Origin: CAYTGR01 sp964437445 | GTDB lineage: Bacteria > Chloroflexota > Anaerolineae > B4-G1 > SLSP01 | Reading direction: 5' to 3' | Assembly: GCA_964437445.1 (NCBI GenBank) | Contig: CAYTGR010000001.1 | Coordinates: forward strand, 1-64,000 | Length of the DNA: 64,000 nt | Part shown: piece by piece, positions 1-8,297 of the stretch | Position numbering within the stretch: the stretch's first letter is position 1 | How the letters are laid out: every line of letters starts with the position of its first letter | Notes under the pieces: model-generated | The model's input: the letters and a program-made list of their open reading frames with translations, nothing else | What the model was told of the DNA's origin: nothing | The model's database searches: none | Translations under genes and position numbers: made by a program

Positions 1-117
1 AAATCTGAAATCCCAAATCCGACATTAGCTCTGGCAGGCGGCAGGCTTTCATGGGGGCGCCTGATGGCGGGCGGGGCCATCCTGCGCGACTCCTGGTGGA
101 CCGCTATTCTCCTTAAA

Positions 118-1095
118 TCACCACCAGCCCCGGCGTTTGAACCACCAGGCCATGCAGCCGGCGATGCCAAGGAAAATCCCCCAAACATACAGATAGCCGT
201 AATGCCAGCGGATTTCCGGGAAGTATTGGAAGTTCATCCCGTAGACGCCGGCAACAAAGGAGAGGGGGAGGAAGATGGTGGAAACGACCGTCAGCGCTTT
301 CATGATTTCGTTGAGCCGGTTAGAGGTGACGGAGAGATAGGTGTCCAACGCTCCGCCGACTACATCGCGCACCGACTCACTCAGGTCATGGATCCGCACC
401 AAGTGATCGTAGATGTCGCGGAAATAGATGCGCCGCTCCGGTTTGATCTGAGCGGTATCCCCTCGACTGAGTCGGTTGAGCACCTCTCGTTGGGGCAAGA
501 TGATTCGCCGCAGGACCAGGATGCTGTGTTTCAGGCCTAAAATCTGCTGGAGGGTGTCGGGGCGGGGTTGCGCCAGCACCTGATCCTCCAGTTCATCAAT
601 GGATTCTTCCATCAGGTCAATCAGCGGTAAATATTCATCCACCAGTTCATCCAGCAGGGCATGGCAGAGAAAATCGGCACCGTGCTGGAGCAAGCGCTGA
701 TCGCGTTGAATCCGCTCCCACAGTTTTTGCACCGGGGGCATGGTTTCAGAAAGAAAGGAGGTGACTACGTAGTTAGACCCCAGGAAGCAGTTGAACTCCA
801 TCGTGTCCAGCTGATCCAGGGGGAAATCAGGGCGAAGGGCGTGCATGACGATGAAAATGTGACCGCCAAAATCATCCAATTTGGGTGATTGGTACCCCTC
901 GCTCTGGCAGTCTTCAATAGCCAGAGGATGGAAGTGGAAAATGTTGTGCAGCACCGTCTCCACTTCGTCCGCTGTGGGACGCTCCAGACTGACCCAGAGG
1001 GTGCCGGCCGCTTCCTGGAGCGCCTCTCCCAGCCGCGCCGGGCTCAGGTTGAATTCCACCGGACCTGTCGGGGGATGATACACTGAACGGATCAC
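118..1095 (-). CDS. corA: CorA-family divalent cation transporter
   Basis: Inner-membrane Mg2+/Co2+ channel of the CorA (MIT) family. The protein has a long soluble N-terminal domain rich in charged helices, then two C-terminal membrane segments. The first ends in the family signature YGMN (about residues 285-288), and the second is followed by a basic tail ending KRRGWW. Length (325 residues) is normal for the family. An upstream GTG at 1101 overlaps the AGGAGG ribosome site, so I chose the next GTG at 1095, which lies 5 nt downstream of that site. It is the last gene of a minus-strand run; nothing recognisable lies between its stop and the window edge. The fold and GMN motif make the family call secure; the ion preferred is not visible. 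Confidence 0.93.
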   Translation of the reverse strand: MIRSVYHPPTGPVEFNLSPARLGEALQEAAGTLWVSLERPTADEVETVLHNIFHFHPLAIEDCQSEGYQSPKLDDFGGHIFIVMHALRPDFPLDQLDTMEFNCFLGSNYVVTSFLSETMPPVQKLWERIQRDQRLLQHGADFLCHALLDELVDEYLPLIDLMEESIDELEDQVLAQPRPDTLQQILGLKHSILVLRRIILPQREVLNRLSRGDTAQIKPERRIYFRDIYDHLVRIHDLSESVRDVVGGALDTYLSVTSNRLNEIMKALTVVSTIFLPLSFVAGVYGMNFQYFPEIRWHYGYLYVWGIFLGIAGCMAWWFKRRGWW

Positions 1096-1142
1096 GGGCA
1101 CCTCCTAAAATTGAAGCCAGGGATTATGCTCAAAAACCAGGG

Positions 1143-2492
1143 TTAGAGTTGGGCCGCCCGGTTAAACTTTTGCCAGGCCAGATGATGTGGGGAAGGCCAG
1201 TGTGGGCGCCCCGGAGCTGCCAGCACCTGTTCTGTCCAGCGCGCTTCAGCGGCCCGGGCGCGTTGCCAGCATTCGGCTGAAAAAGTAGCCAGCCGGGCCT
1301 GGCGTCTGGCCGGTGGCAGGTCACGCACGGCCGCTACCAGCTGCGTGGCTCCGGTGACAAATTCGGTTTCCAGTGCGTCACGCTCGGCCCGGTAAAGCGC
1401 GAGCCGGGCCGGGTAATCCTCCAACACGGCGCGGTGGAGGCGCTCGTGCTGCCACCAGAGCGAGGTGCCATCGTAAGTCCGCGCCGGTTCCGGCCCCAGG
1501 TCTGGCAGTCCGGCCTCTGGCCAGAGCGGCTTGAATAACCCGGTGCAGGGGGCGGAGGTGCCAGTTGTCCAGACCGTGACCAGCGCGGGGTCCAGCTGTA
1601 CTACCAGCGAGGCCGTGGTTTGATTGCCGCGGATGGGACCCCAGCTGGCGTGCATACAGAGCTGGCGGTTGGATCCTTGCGCCGGGTCCCAGGCCGGATC
1701 GGCTGTGGCTTCGGGGCCATGATCGCGCAGGAATGCCAGCAGCGTGGTAACTGTGAGCTGTCCCACCTGGTCCCGTAGCAAGGCGGCGCTGCGGGCCTGC
1801 CGGTCGGCACACCGGCCCCAGCGTGTGTAGAGGGGGTCGGAGTAACAGCGTCCGAAGTGGAAATCGGCTTTTGACCGGCACCATCTTTGTTGGACGGCGT
1901 GTTCTGCCAGTTCCGGGCTGGCGAGGTCCCATTGCTGGCCGATGGTCAGGCCGTTAGAGAGCGTGTAAAAGTCGTGGACCTGGAACGCTGCCCAATGACG
2001 ATCGGCGGTTTCCAGCCCCCAGGCTTCGTGTGGATCGGCGATGAGGAAGGCATTGTGGTAGTAAAAGGCGTGAGTAAAGCCGCCGGAGCCACCTTGACCG
2101 TGTTGCTCTAACAGCTGCACGATGACGTCCAGTGCCTCGCGCGCCGTCGCTGCCCGTTCCAATGCCAGGCGCAGCAGGTCCATCCCCAACAGGCCGGTCT
2201 TGGCATACGGTTCTTTGGTGAAGACGGCCTCGTTGCCGATGGCGACGCCATGCTCGTTAAGGCCCATCTCGCCCCCCCAAAGCCAGACCGGGCGGCTCAG
2301 GAGCACGGCATAAGTCTCACGGGTTTGCGGTATGGCGGCGTAGGTGCATTGCACGGTCGCGCCGGGCGGAAAGGTGGCCCGGGGCAAGAAAGTAAGCGCC
2401 TGCGGCTCGTTCGGTTCGCGGTCACTGTTTTTGGCGAACAGGGACACACCGTCGGCGGTGATATTTCCCAAAGCAATCACGGTATCACACAT
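1143..2492 (-). CDS. Secernin / peptidase C69 family protein
   Basis: 449 residues beginning MCDT, the hallmark of the secernin branch of C69 N-terminal-nucleophile peptidases. In this family the Cys at position 2 becomes the N-terminal nucleophile after Met removal. It is followed by the family-like AKNSDREPNE segment (about residues 20-30) and the WGGEMGLNEHGVAIGNEA block. No signal peptide is seen, so it is probably cytoplasmic. The substrate (dipeptides or amide-containing compounds) cannot be told from sequence. The start ATG has only a weak purine-rich ribosome site (AAAAGAAG). The gene is followed closely by corA on the same strand, but no functional link is evident. Confidence 0.85.
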   Translation of the reverse strand: MCDTVIALGNITADGVSLFAKNSDREPNEPQALTFLPRATFPPGATVQCTYAAIPQTRETYAVLLSRPVWLWGGEMGLNEHGVAIGNEAVFTKEPYAKTGLLGMDLLRLALERAATAREALDVIVQLLEQHGQGGSGGFTHAFYYHNAFLIADPHEAWGLETADRHWAAFQVHDFYTLSNGLTIGQQWDLASPELAEHAVQQRWCRSKADFHFGRCYSDPLYTRWGRCADRQARSAALLRDQVGQLTVTTLLAFLRDHGPEATADPAWDPAQGSNRQLCMHASWGPIRGNQTTASLVVQLDPALVTVWTTGTSAPCTGLFKPLWPEAGLPDLGPEPARTYDGTSLWWQHERLHRAVLEDYPARLALYRAERDALETEFVTGATQLVAAVRDLPPARRQARLATFSAECWQRARAAEARWTEQVLAAPGRPHWPSPHHLAWQKFNRAAQL

Positions 2493-2660
2493 GGGCTGCT
2501 TCTTTTAAAGGTAGGATAGGGTCAGGATTTACGTACTCTTCGTTTCACAAGTCACCCTTACGTCTGTGGTGACGCCTTCAGGTGTTTAAAAGTGGTTGTG
2601 CCGCTGCCACTGCCCATCCTCTTTTGCGCAAATTCTGAAGATTTTAACCCCGCAGGTCTG

Positions 2661-3782
2661 TTAAAGGATGTCACCAGGCGTCAAAACGGTGAGCGCCATC
2701 AGGGGCAGTTCAAAGAAAGCCGCGACGCCCGCGGCCTCGCGTTCTACCGCCGCCTGGACGTAGGCCGGCAGTGGGGCGAAAGGCGCTACGGTGATGGTCA
2801 GCCCCTTGCCGACACGGTCGTAACGCCAGGTCCCGGCGATTTGTCCTCCTTCCAGCACTGTCCCTTCCACGTGCCCGGCCGGGCGCCAGACCCGGTTGTA
2901 GCAGGCCGCCTCCACCAGCCACGCTTTCTCTTTATGGGCCAGCAGCAGCGGATCAAAGCGGTAGAGCAGCCGGACGGGCCAAGCCTCGCGTTCCGGCGGC
3001 GGTTCTTGCAGGGCCTCCAGGTCGGTACGCAATGCCAGATACGGTTGTCCTTCCACGGTGAGCTCTGCCAGCGCGTCACTCTGCGCCGCTACCCAACGGC
3101 GGGCTGCGGCGGCCGGCACTGTTCGCCAGTAGATAAAATCTTTGACAGTACTGGGGCCGTAGGCAGCAAAGTAGCGCCGCATCAGGACTTCGTTGGCCTC
3201 GTGGTAGCCGGGGGGCTCCCACGCCAGGTCGGGCAGCCAGACCTCCCGATGGGCAAAGCGCCCTTCGTTGCCTTCCTGCCCGGCGTGACAGGCCAGCCCG
3301 CGGTGCATCAGCTCGGCGAAGATGCCGCCCCAGGACGAGAAGTGACTATCGTGCAGCCCCAGCTCGGCGGCGCGCAGATCACTGCGAGTCAACGTGCCCC
3401 GTGCTCGCAACAGCGCCGCGACCTGGGCTACCGCCTGTTCGTAGGCTTCCGGCTCTCCGGTCCTGGCGTTTTGCCGTTGCCACCACGTCTGGTGACCGGA
3501 GAGCGCTCCGTGGAGGAGCGGCCATTCAACGCTGGGGTAGAGGTGGAGCGTCCCGCGTTGTCCCCAAAGCTTGACCAGCGTCCGCTGCCTGTGCAGCCGG
3601 TCGTCCAGGTCGGCGTAGGTCAGCCCGGGAGTGCGATTCCACAGGGCCAGGCCCGCCGCCGGGAGGATCTGGGCCTGGACGCCAATGAGCGCACTCGCGG
3701 CCGCCTCCGGGGAGGAAAACGGGGTCACCAAGCCGGAGCGGCGCAGCCGAAACCAGCTTAGTTGAGAGGCAGAGAGGTCCAT
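2661..3782 (-). CDS. AlkZ-like winged-helix DNA-binding protein (HTH_42 family)
   Basis: About 373 residues resembling the 'winged helix DNA-binding domain' family that contains the DNA glycosylases AlkZ and YcaQ. The N-terminal block IGVQAQILPAAGLALWNR carries a Q-x-Q motif. In AlkZ-type enzymes the equivalent motif lies in the active site, so a role in excising damaged or crosslinked bases is possible. The later WGQRGTLHL segment also fits the family. A TTG start 12 nt upstream is open, but I chose the ATG at 3782; neither has a clear ribosome site. Family membership is fairly safe, while enzymatic activity is inference. Confidence 0.75.
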   Translation of the reverse strand: MDLSASQLSWFRLRRSGLVTPFSSPEAAASALIGVQAQILPAAGLALWNRTPGLTYADLDDRLHRQRTLVKLWGQRGTLHLYPSVEWPLLHGALSGHQTWWQRQNARTGEPEAYEQAVAQVAALLRARGTLTRSDLRAAELGLHDSHFSSWGGIFAELMHRGLACHAGQEGNEGRFAHREVWLPDLAWEPPGYHEANEVLMRRYFAAYGPSTVKDFIYWRTVPAAAARRWVAAQSDALAELTVEGQPYLALRTDLEALQEPPPEREAWPVRLLYRFDPLLLAHKEKAWLVEAACYNRVWRPAGHVEGTVLEGGQIAGTWRYDRVGKGLTITVAPFAPLPAYVQAAVEREAAGVAAFFELPLMALTVLTPGDIL

Positions 3783-3837
3783 GCTACGGTTCAATTGAAT
3801 AGAACGGGGTGGCGTGGGTGCTCATGCCACCCGGCCG

Positions 3838-4647
3838 TCATTCCGCCGGTTTCCGAAGGGAGCGCCAGATCAGGTAAAGGCCGACCAACAGCAGCAGCAC
3901 CGGCCAGACGTAGTTGAGGTAGCCCAGGGTGTGGCCCAGCGCGGCCAGGAAGATGACTCCCAACACGGCCATGATCCCCGCGGGAATGAAGGCCCAGGTC
4001 ATGTGCCCCTCACGGGTCGGCACGGCGCCGACCAGGGCAAAGGTCGCGGCAAAGCCGAGGAACATCACGCCGACCTGGAAATCCTCGGTGTAGGAGACCA
4101 GGGCGGTGGTGATGGCTAACGTCGTCATCACACCGGCCGGGATGATCGCCCACCAGAAGTCGCGTTTGGCCAGGTAGACGATCCAGAAGGCCAGCCCGAT
4201 GAAGCCGATGAAGAGCGCGCCGATGAGTTCATCGGCATCGGGGAAAAACGCGCTCAGGGCAATGATGAGCCCGAAGCCGACCAGCACGCCACCGGGGATC
4301 AGGGCCCACCAGAACTCGCGCCGCACCAGGTAGATGATCAGGAAGCTCAGGCCGACGGAGCCCATGAACAACCCGGCCAGGAGTTCACCCGCCGTCCCCG
4401 GGACCAGCGACCCGATCCCGATCAACGCGGCCAGCCCCAACAGGGTCAGGCCGGGGATGATCGCCCACCAGTTTTGCTGGCGCTCCACCAGGAAAACGTA
4501 GACGAAAGCCACGCCGGCCAGCCCGAAGAGGATCGCCCACACCCCTCCCAGGTTGCTGGGGATGATGTTCATGGTTTGGAGCAGAAAGAGCAGGCCGCCC
4601 AGGATTAAAACCAGACCCGACAAGACTCGTCCATCTAAGCGTTTCAT
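3838..4647 (-). CDS. Polytopic membrane protein with internal WWA-IPG repeats
   Basis: 269 residues, almost entirely hydrophobic. Four repeats of roughly 50-55 residues each carry an aromatic motif followed by a hydrophobic helix: NWWAIIPG, FWWALIPG, FWWAIIPA and MTWAFIPA. The C-terminal end (YVWPVLLLLVGLYLIWRSLRK) looks like the membrane segment of DUF5668/LiaF-type proteins. The start ATG has a good GGAGG site 5 nt upstream. It is the third gene of a minus-strand trio with the toastrack protein at 4728 and the small membrane protein at 5671. These likely act together in the envelope, but no function can be assigned. Confidence 0.7.
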   Translation of the reverse strand: MKRLDGRVLSGLVLILGGLLFLLQTMNIIPSNLGGVWAILFGLAGVAFVYVFLVERQQNWWAIIPGLTLLGLAALIGIGSLVPGTAGELLAGLFMGSVGLSFLIIYLVRREFWWALIPGGVLVGFGLIIALSAFFPDADELIGALFIGFIGLAFWIVYLAKRDFWWAIIPAGVMTTLAITTALVSYTEDFQVGVMFLGFAATFALVGAVPTREGHMTWAFIPAGIMAVLGVIFLAALGHTLGYLNYVWPVLLLLVGLYLIWRSLRKPAE

Positions 4648-4727
4648 GAATCCTCCAGAGAGTTAAAGCATCAAAGCATCAGGTAAGGGGTAGGGTCACT
4701 TTAAGACGCTAGGGGGGCATCCGGGCC

Positions 4728-5528
4728 TCAGCGGATTTCCACCGAGCCGACGCCCATCTCCACGCTCAAGTCCACCCGGTGCTCGGCCGTCTCGTAATTC
4801 GGCGACTGGTAGTACCGGTCCTGGCGCGGGAAGCGGGCCGTGTCTACGTTGAATGAGGAGACGCCGCCCTGGTAGTCAATTCGGGCCGCCACGCCTTCGG
4901 GAATGTGGATCACGACGGAGGCCGCCCCGCCATGGATTTGGGCGCGGGTCTGACCGGCATGGGCCGGCAGTGTCAACTCCGTGGAACTGGCGCCGGTGTT
5001 GAGCTCCAGCGCGGTGACGCGGAGCTCGCGCAGATCGGCCAGCGTTTCCCCGGCACCGGTCTCCAGCTTGAGCGTCAGCGGGACCTCGCGCGTCAGACCG
5101 ACCTCCCAGGTCCGTTCTTCCGGCCCCCAGACCCAGGGGACGAAAATTGTGGGCTCGGGCATCCGCAATTTCACGCGGAGCAGGTCGCCCTCGCGGGTCA
5201 CGCTGGGGTCCACGCCGCCGCCGAAACGTCCGGCGACCACCTGTCCCGGCCCGGCATCGGCGTTCACCACCAGTCGCCCGGCGCCATGGCCGATCTTCAC
5301 GCGCGCCTGCGCGGCTCCCTCCAGCGGGAGCGCGAGCGTCTCCACCTCGGCGCTGCCCCGCCGGCCGCCCAACGCCCCCCACAGTATCCAGGCCCCCAGC
5401 AGGATCAACCCGACCGGCCAGAGGATGCTCCAGATCTGGATACTGCCGAAAACCCCGAAATTGTCCAGCAACAACGCCAGTCCGACAACCAACAGGATAA
5501 TGCCCCAGAAAAATCCAGCGCGTCGCAT
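4728..5528 (-). CDS. LiaF-like membrane protein with toastrack domain
   Basis: 266 residues. Two short N-terminal membrane helices (about 5-25 and 30-50) of the DUF5668/LiaI-LiaF type are followed by a soluble beta-rich domain of regularly spaced short strands, as in the DUF2154/DUF4097 toastrack fold. It ends in a repeating ETAEHRVDLSVEMGVGSVEIR-like edge strand. In Firmicutes LiaF regulates an envelope-stress two-component system; here no adjacent LiaRS pair exists, so only an envelope-associated role is inferred. The ATG has a strong AGGAGG site. A second relative lies at 59385. Confidence 0.75.
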   Translation of the reverse strand: MRRAGFFWGIILLVVGLALLLDNFGVFGSIQIWSILWPVGLILLGAWILWGALGGRRGSAEVETLALPLEGAAQARVKIGHGAGRLVVNADAGPGQVVAGRFGGGVDPSVTREGDLLRVKLRMPEPTIFVPWVWGPEERTWEVGLTREVPLTLKLETGAGETLADLRELRVTALELNTGASSTELTLPAHAGQTRAQIHGGAASVVIHIPEGVAARIDYQGGVSSFNVDTARFPRQDRYYQSPNYETAEHRVDLSVEMGVGSVEIR

Positions 5529-5561
5529 CGCCTACCTCCTGACTGATAAGTTAAATTGGCA

Positions 5562-5615
5562 GTAACGCCTTCAGGCGGCTCTCAGAAGCTAAGAGCGGCT
5601 GAAGCCGCCGCTACC
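5562..5615. repeat. Intergenic palindrome (GTAGYRACGCC family)
   Basis: Imperfect inverted repeat between two membrane-protein genes. The left arm contains ACGCCTTCAGGCGGCTCT and the right arm AGAGCGGCTGAAGCCGCC, separated by a short AAGCT-containing loop. It resembles the palindromes at 7879, 11213 and 61998. Confidence 0.6.
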
Positions 5616-5670
5616 AACCCCCTTCTACGTAAGTCCTGTCAAATGATTGAAGGGTTTGTTAAAGACTGGA

Positions 5671-6180
5671 TCAGCGTTTGCGGAACAAGGCCTGGACTAA
5701 CAGCCACAGGCCCAACAAAATAAGCAGGACGGGCCAGTATTGCGATAGCACACTGCCGGCGCCCAGGAAAGAGCCGAAGATGGCAAACGCAATCAGGCTA
5801 CCGAAAATGGTCCACAGCCCGCCCTGGATGGTCCGGCCGTTGCGCGTAAGCAGGCCCAACAGGACTGTGCCGACGCCGCTAAAACCAGGGATGAGCGTCC
5901 AGGCGTAGGCCCAGCTTTCCCAATTGCCGGTCAGGTTTTGCCAGTAGAGCAGCCCGCCGATCCCGCCGATGATGCAGGCCGGCACGACCAGGCCCGGCGC
6001 ACTGGTCAGCAGGCCGATGAGCAGAAAGACACCGCCTACCCCCACGATGATCAGCGGCCAGCTGTACGAATTGAAGAAGAAATCCGCCCATCCTGGCACA
6101 AATTGCATGGCCAGGAACAGCAATCCCACCAGGATTAGAATAACGCCCCAGGCCAGTCCCGAACTCCGTCGTTGTTCCAT
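5671..6180 (-). CDS. Small LiaI/DUF5668-like membrane protein
   Basis: 169 residues with about five membrane helices. The first (GLAWGVILILVGLLFLAMQF) and the last (YWPVLLILLGLWLLVQALFRKR) are typical of DUF5668/LiaI-LiaF-type modules. A W-T-LIPG motif in the middle echoes the repeats of the protein at 3838. An upstream in-frame start exists at 6204, but AGGAGG lies ideally 6 nt before the ATG at 6180, which I chose. A TATAAT-like box at 6269-6274 (minus strand) could serve this gene. First gene of the membrane-protein trio; function unknown. Confidence 0.7.
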   Translation of the reverse strand: MEQRRSSGLAWGVILILVGLLFLAMQFVPGWADFFFNSYSWPLIIVGVGGVFLLIGLLTSAPGLVVPACIIGGIGGLLYWQNLTGNWESWAYAWTLIPGFSGVGTVLLGLLTRNGRTIQGGLWTIFGSLIAFAIFGSFLGAGSVLSQYWPVLLILLGLWLLVQALFRKR

Positions 6181-6340
6181 ACTGTACCTCCTCATGTTCT
6201 TCACACTTGCCAGGTAACTGCGTTGTGCAAACTTTGCTCACATTGGCCTGAATAAGTTTTATACGTTTATTATAGCGCCTAAGTTGTACAGTGAGAATAG
6301 GAGGGCGAGTGAGGGCGCAATCGCGCCCCCGTTGTTTGGT

Positions 6341-6562
6341 TCAGCCGGCTGCATCTTCGGGCGGTGGCGCTGCCCGCACCAGAAACCGTTTGATCCGCCC
6401 CTCAAACCGGCTGCGGGGCAGGAGCACGTACCGCTGGCAGGTCAGGCATTCCGCGCCGATGTCGGCGCCGACCCGTACAATCCGCCAGGTCACTCCACCG
6501 CAGGGGTGGGTCTTGCGCAGCTCCACCACATCGCCTACGTTCAAATCCAACGGCGCTCGCAT
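6341..6562 (-). CDS. DUF951 family protein
   Basis: 73 residues. The sequence follows the DUF951 pattern closely: DLNVGDVVELRKTHPCGG, then WRIVRVGADIGAECLTCQR, then LPRSRFEGRI. The three cysteines could bind metal or nucleic acid, but no function is established to my knowledge. The start has a GGTGAAGGA ribosome site. It lies 45 nt downstream of gmk on the same strand and is probably cotranscribed with it. A GGGCGC-GCGCCC hairpin at 6313-6328 follows the stop. Confidence 0.9.
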   Translation of the reverse strand: MRAPLDLNVGDVVELRKTHPCGGVTWRIVRVGADIGAECLTCQRYVLLPRSRFEGRIKRFLVRAAPPPEDAAG

Positions 6563-6607
6563 TGTCCTTCACCTCGCCCCGGCGGGACAGCCCGCGCAAC
6601 GGTTTCT

Positions 6608-7237
6608 CTACAACTGCACCCGCCGTGGGTTGACCCGGCAGTGTTCGGCCTCCATGATGGCCACGATCTGGTCCACGGCTCGTTCCAGCTGGCCGGATTG
6701 GTTGATCACCGCGTAATCAAAATCTTTCAGGCAACAAAATTCCGCTTTGACCATTTCCAGCCGTCGCTGCAGTTCGGCTTCTGTCTCGGTGTGCCGGGCG
6801 CGCAACCGTTGGAGCAGCTCGTCCTCGGAGGGCACCGTCAGGAAGATCTGCACCGCCTCCGGGACGAGGCGGCGCACCGTCGCCGCGCCCTGGACGTCCA
6901 ACCGCATCACCACGTCCTGACCGCTGGCCAACGCTGCGCGCACCTGGGCTTTGGGGATGCCCTTGTATTGTCCATAGACCAGGGCGTACTCCAACAGGGC
7001 CTCGTCCTGGATCATTTGCCGGAATTCGGCCTCTGAGACAAAGAAGTAATCGCGCCCGTGCACTTCCCCCGGCCGTGGCGCGCGCGAGGTCGCCGTCACC
7101 ACGAAGTGAAAGGGATAGCCCCGCTCCTTCAGCCGTTGGACCACACTGTCCTTGCCCACCCCCGACGGGCCGGAAATCACCACCAACAACGGTGTGCGCT
7201 CGGCCGTCCAGCCTGCCTCTCCGGCGTTAGCGCTCAA
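6608..7237 (-). CDS. gmk: Guanylate kinase
   Basis: Converts GMP and ATP to GDP and ADP in nucleotide synthesis. 209 residues from the chosen start. P-loop ISGPSGVGKDS at about residues 20-30 (Asp follows the Lys instead of the usual Ser/Thr), then TSRAPRPGEVHGRDYFF, which binds GMP, and the RLDVQGA block. An in-frame GTG at 7276 would add 13 residues, but AAGGAGG lies 8 nt before a TTG at 7237, which I take as the true start; the added residues would overlap the promoter region. It is divergent from the FmdB-like gene and probably heads an operon with the DUF951 gene. Confidence 0.95.
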   Translation of the reverse strand: MSANAGEAGWTAERTPLLVVISGPSGVGKDSVVQRLKERGYPFHFVVTATSRAPRPGEVHGRDYFFVSEAEFRQMIQDEALLEYALVYGQYKGIPKAQVRAALASGQDVVMRLDVQGAATVRRLVPEAVQIFLTVPSEDELLQRLRARHTETEAELQRRLEMVKAEFCCLKDFDYAVINQSGQLERAVDQIVAIMEAEHCRVNPRRVQL

Positions 7238-7238
7238 A

Positions 7239-7267
7239 TTGCCATCCTCCTTGCTTACAGGTATAAT
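7239..7267 (+). promoter_or_regulatory. Sigma70-type promoter for the FmdB-like gene
   Basis: TTGCCA at 7239-7244, 17-nt spacer, TATAAT at 7262-7267. It overlaps the start region of gmk on the other strand. Confidence 0.65.
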
Positions 7268-7280
7268 GCGCGTCACTTAT

Positions 7281-7310
7281 ACTATACCACGGTTGCCAGG
7301 GTTTTACCAA
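7281..7310 (-). promoter_or_regulatory. Possible divergent promoter for gmk
   Basis: On the minus strand TTGGTA (7310-7305), 18-nt spacer, TATAGT (7286-7281). It sits back to back with the plus-strand promoter, about 45-50 nt before the gmk TTG start. Confidence 0.45.
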
Positions 7311-7340
7311 AGTGGCAGTTACAGAAATAGGGAGAGAGCT

Positions 7341-7757
7341 ATGCCTGTTTATGAATATCGGTGTATGAAGTGTCGGCGGCGCTTCTCCATCTGGTGGCGC
7401 ACGTTTGCCGAAGCCACGGCGGGCAGGCCGGTCTGTGTTCATTGCGGCAGCGAGGAGGTCACGCGCCTGATCTCCCGCATTCGCGTATTGCGCTCTGAGG
7501 ATAGTGTGATGGACGATCTGGCCGATCCCAGCCAGCTGGGGGACCTGGACGAGAACGATCCCAAGAGCTTAGGCCGTTTCATGCGCAAGATGCGCAGCCA
7601 GATGGGGGAGGAGGCGGCCGATCTGGGGCCGGAGTTTGACGAGGTGGTAGATCGGCTGGAAGCCGGCCAAAACCCTGAGGAGATTGAGAAGGCCGTGCCG
7701 GGGTTGATGGGACCGGAGGGCGGCGAGGCCGGCGGCGATACTGATTTGGATTTCTAA
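7341..7757 (+). CDS. FmdB-like zinc-ribbon protein
   Basis: 138 residues. The N-terminus MPVYEYRCMKCRRRF and a second pair VCVHCGS form a CxxC...CxxC zinc ribbon of the FmdB/CxxC_CxxC_SSSS family. The remainder is acidic, with helical segments (GRFMRKMRSQMGEEA) and a Gly/Asp-rich end. GGGAGAGAG precedes the ATG. Family members are small putative regulatory or structural proteins; no precise role can be given. The GC-rich, acidic C-terminal half is an unrecognised lineage-specific extension. Confidence 0.75.
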   Translation: MPVYEYRCMKCRRRFSIWWRTFAEATAGRPVCVHCGSEEVTRLISRIRVLRSEDSVMDDLADPSQLGDLDENDPKSLGRFMRKMRSQMGEEAADLGPEFDEVVDRLEAGQNPEEIEKAVPGLMGPEGGEAGGDTDLDF

Positions 7758-7835
7758 GCCGTCGCCAAACCCGCGTGTCCGAGGGCCTTTAGCGTATCCT
7801 GGCCCCAGCGTCTCTGGGGGACTCAGAGCGGCTGA

Positions 7836-7990
7836 TGGTCTTTAAGAAAATAATTCGGTCACCTGGTCCGTGGGCTTTGTAGTAGCGCCTTCAGACATTT
7901 CTTTGCTGGCCGCTGAAGGGGAGAACGCCTAAAGGCGTCACTACCCACTTAGCGCCTGCTAAGCCAGCTCGCCCGTGACCGAATTTCATG
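7836..7990. mobile_element. MITE-like element, copy A
   Basis: Non-coding element of about 150 bp whose near twin lies at 61961-62112. Outer inverted repeats AATTCGGTCAC (7852-7862) and GTGACCGAATT (7975-7985) enclose an inner inverted repeat GTAGTAGCGCCTTCAG (7879-7894) against GGCGTCACTAC (7934-7944). No ORF of its own. The nested palindromes suggest a non-autonomous mobile element. No transposase is present in the window. Confidence 0.65.
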
Positions 7991-8069
7991 TTTAAGCTTG
8001 CTAAGCCACCACTACCAACGCAAATTTGCGTCCATCTTGAGTCCTGGGTTAGTGAGGCCGTGGTCAGTG

Positions 8070-8279
8070 CGTTGCAGCGTGCCACTACGAACCTTGCTCT
8101 GTTTTGGGAGGAGATACAGAGAACNNNNNNNNNNNNNNNNNNNNNNNNNNNNNNNNNNNNNNNNNNNNNNNNNNNNNNNNNNNNNNNNNNNNNNNNNNNN
8201 NNNNNNNNNNNNNNNNNNNNNNNNCGTTGCAGCGTGCCACTACGAACCTTGCTCTGTTTTGGGAGGAGATACAGAGAAC
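8070..8279. other. Assembly gap flanked by an exact 55-bp duplication
   Basis: 100 N at 8125-8224. The 55 bp before the gap (8070-8124) are identical to the 55 bp after it (8225-8279). This is the pattern of two contig ends that overlap but were not merged. The true sequence is probably obtained by deleting 155 bp, leaving no missing DNA. The rest of the 7758-8297 intergenic stretch holds the MITE-like element and no gene. Confidence 0.9.
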
Positions 8280-8297
8280 GCATCAGGCGGGAAGGCA

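Noticed and set aside
7852..7985. tRNA or small structured RNA gene
   Set aside because: The nested inverted repeats do not fit a tRNA cloverleaf, and the second copy in an unrelated place favours a mobile repeat.
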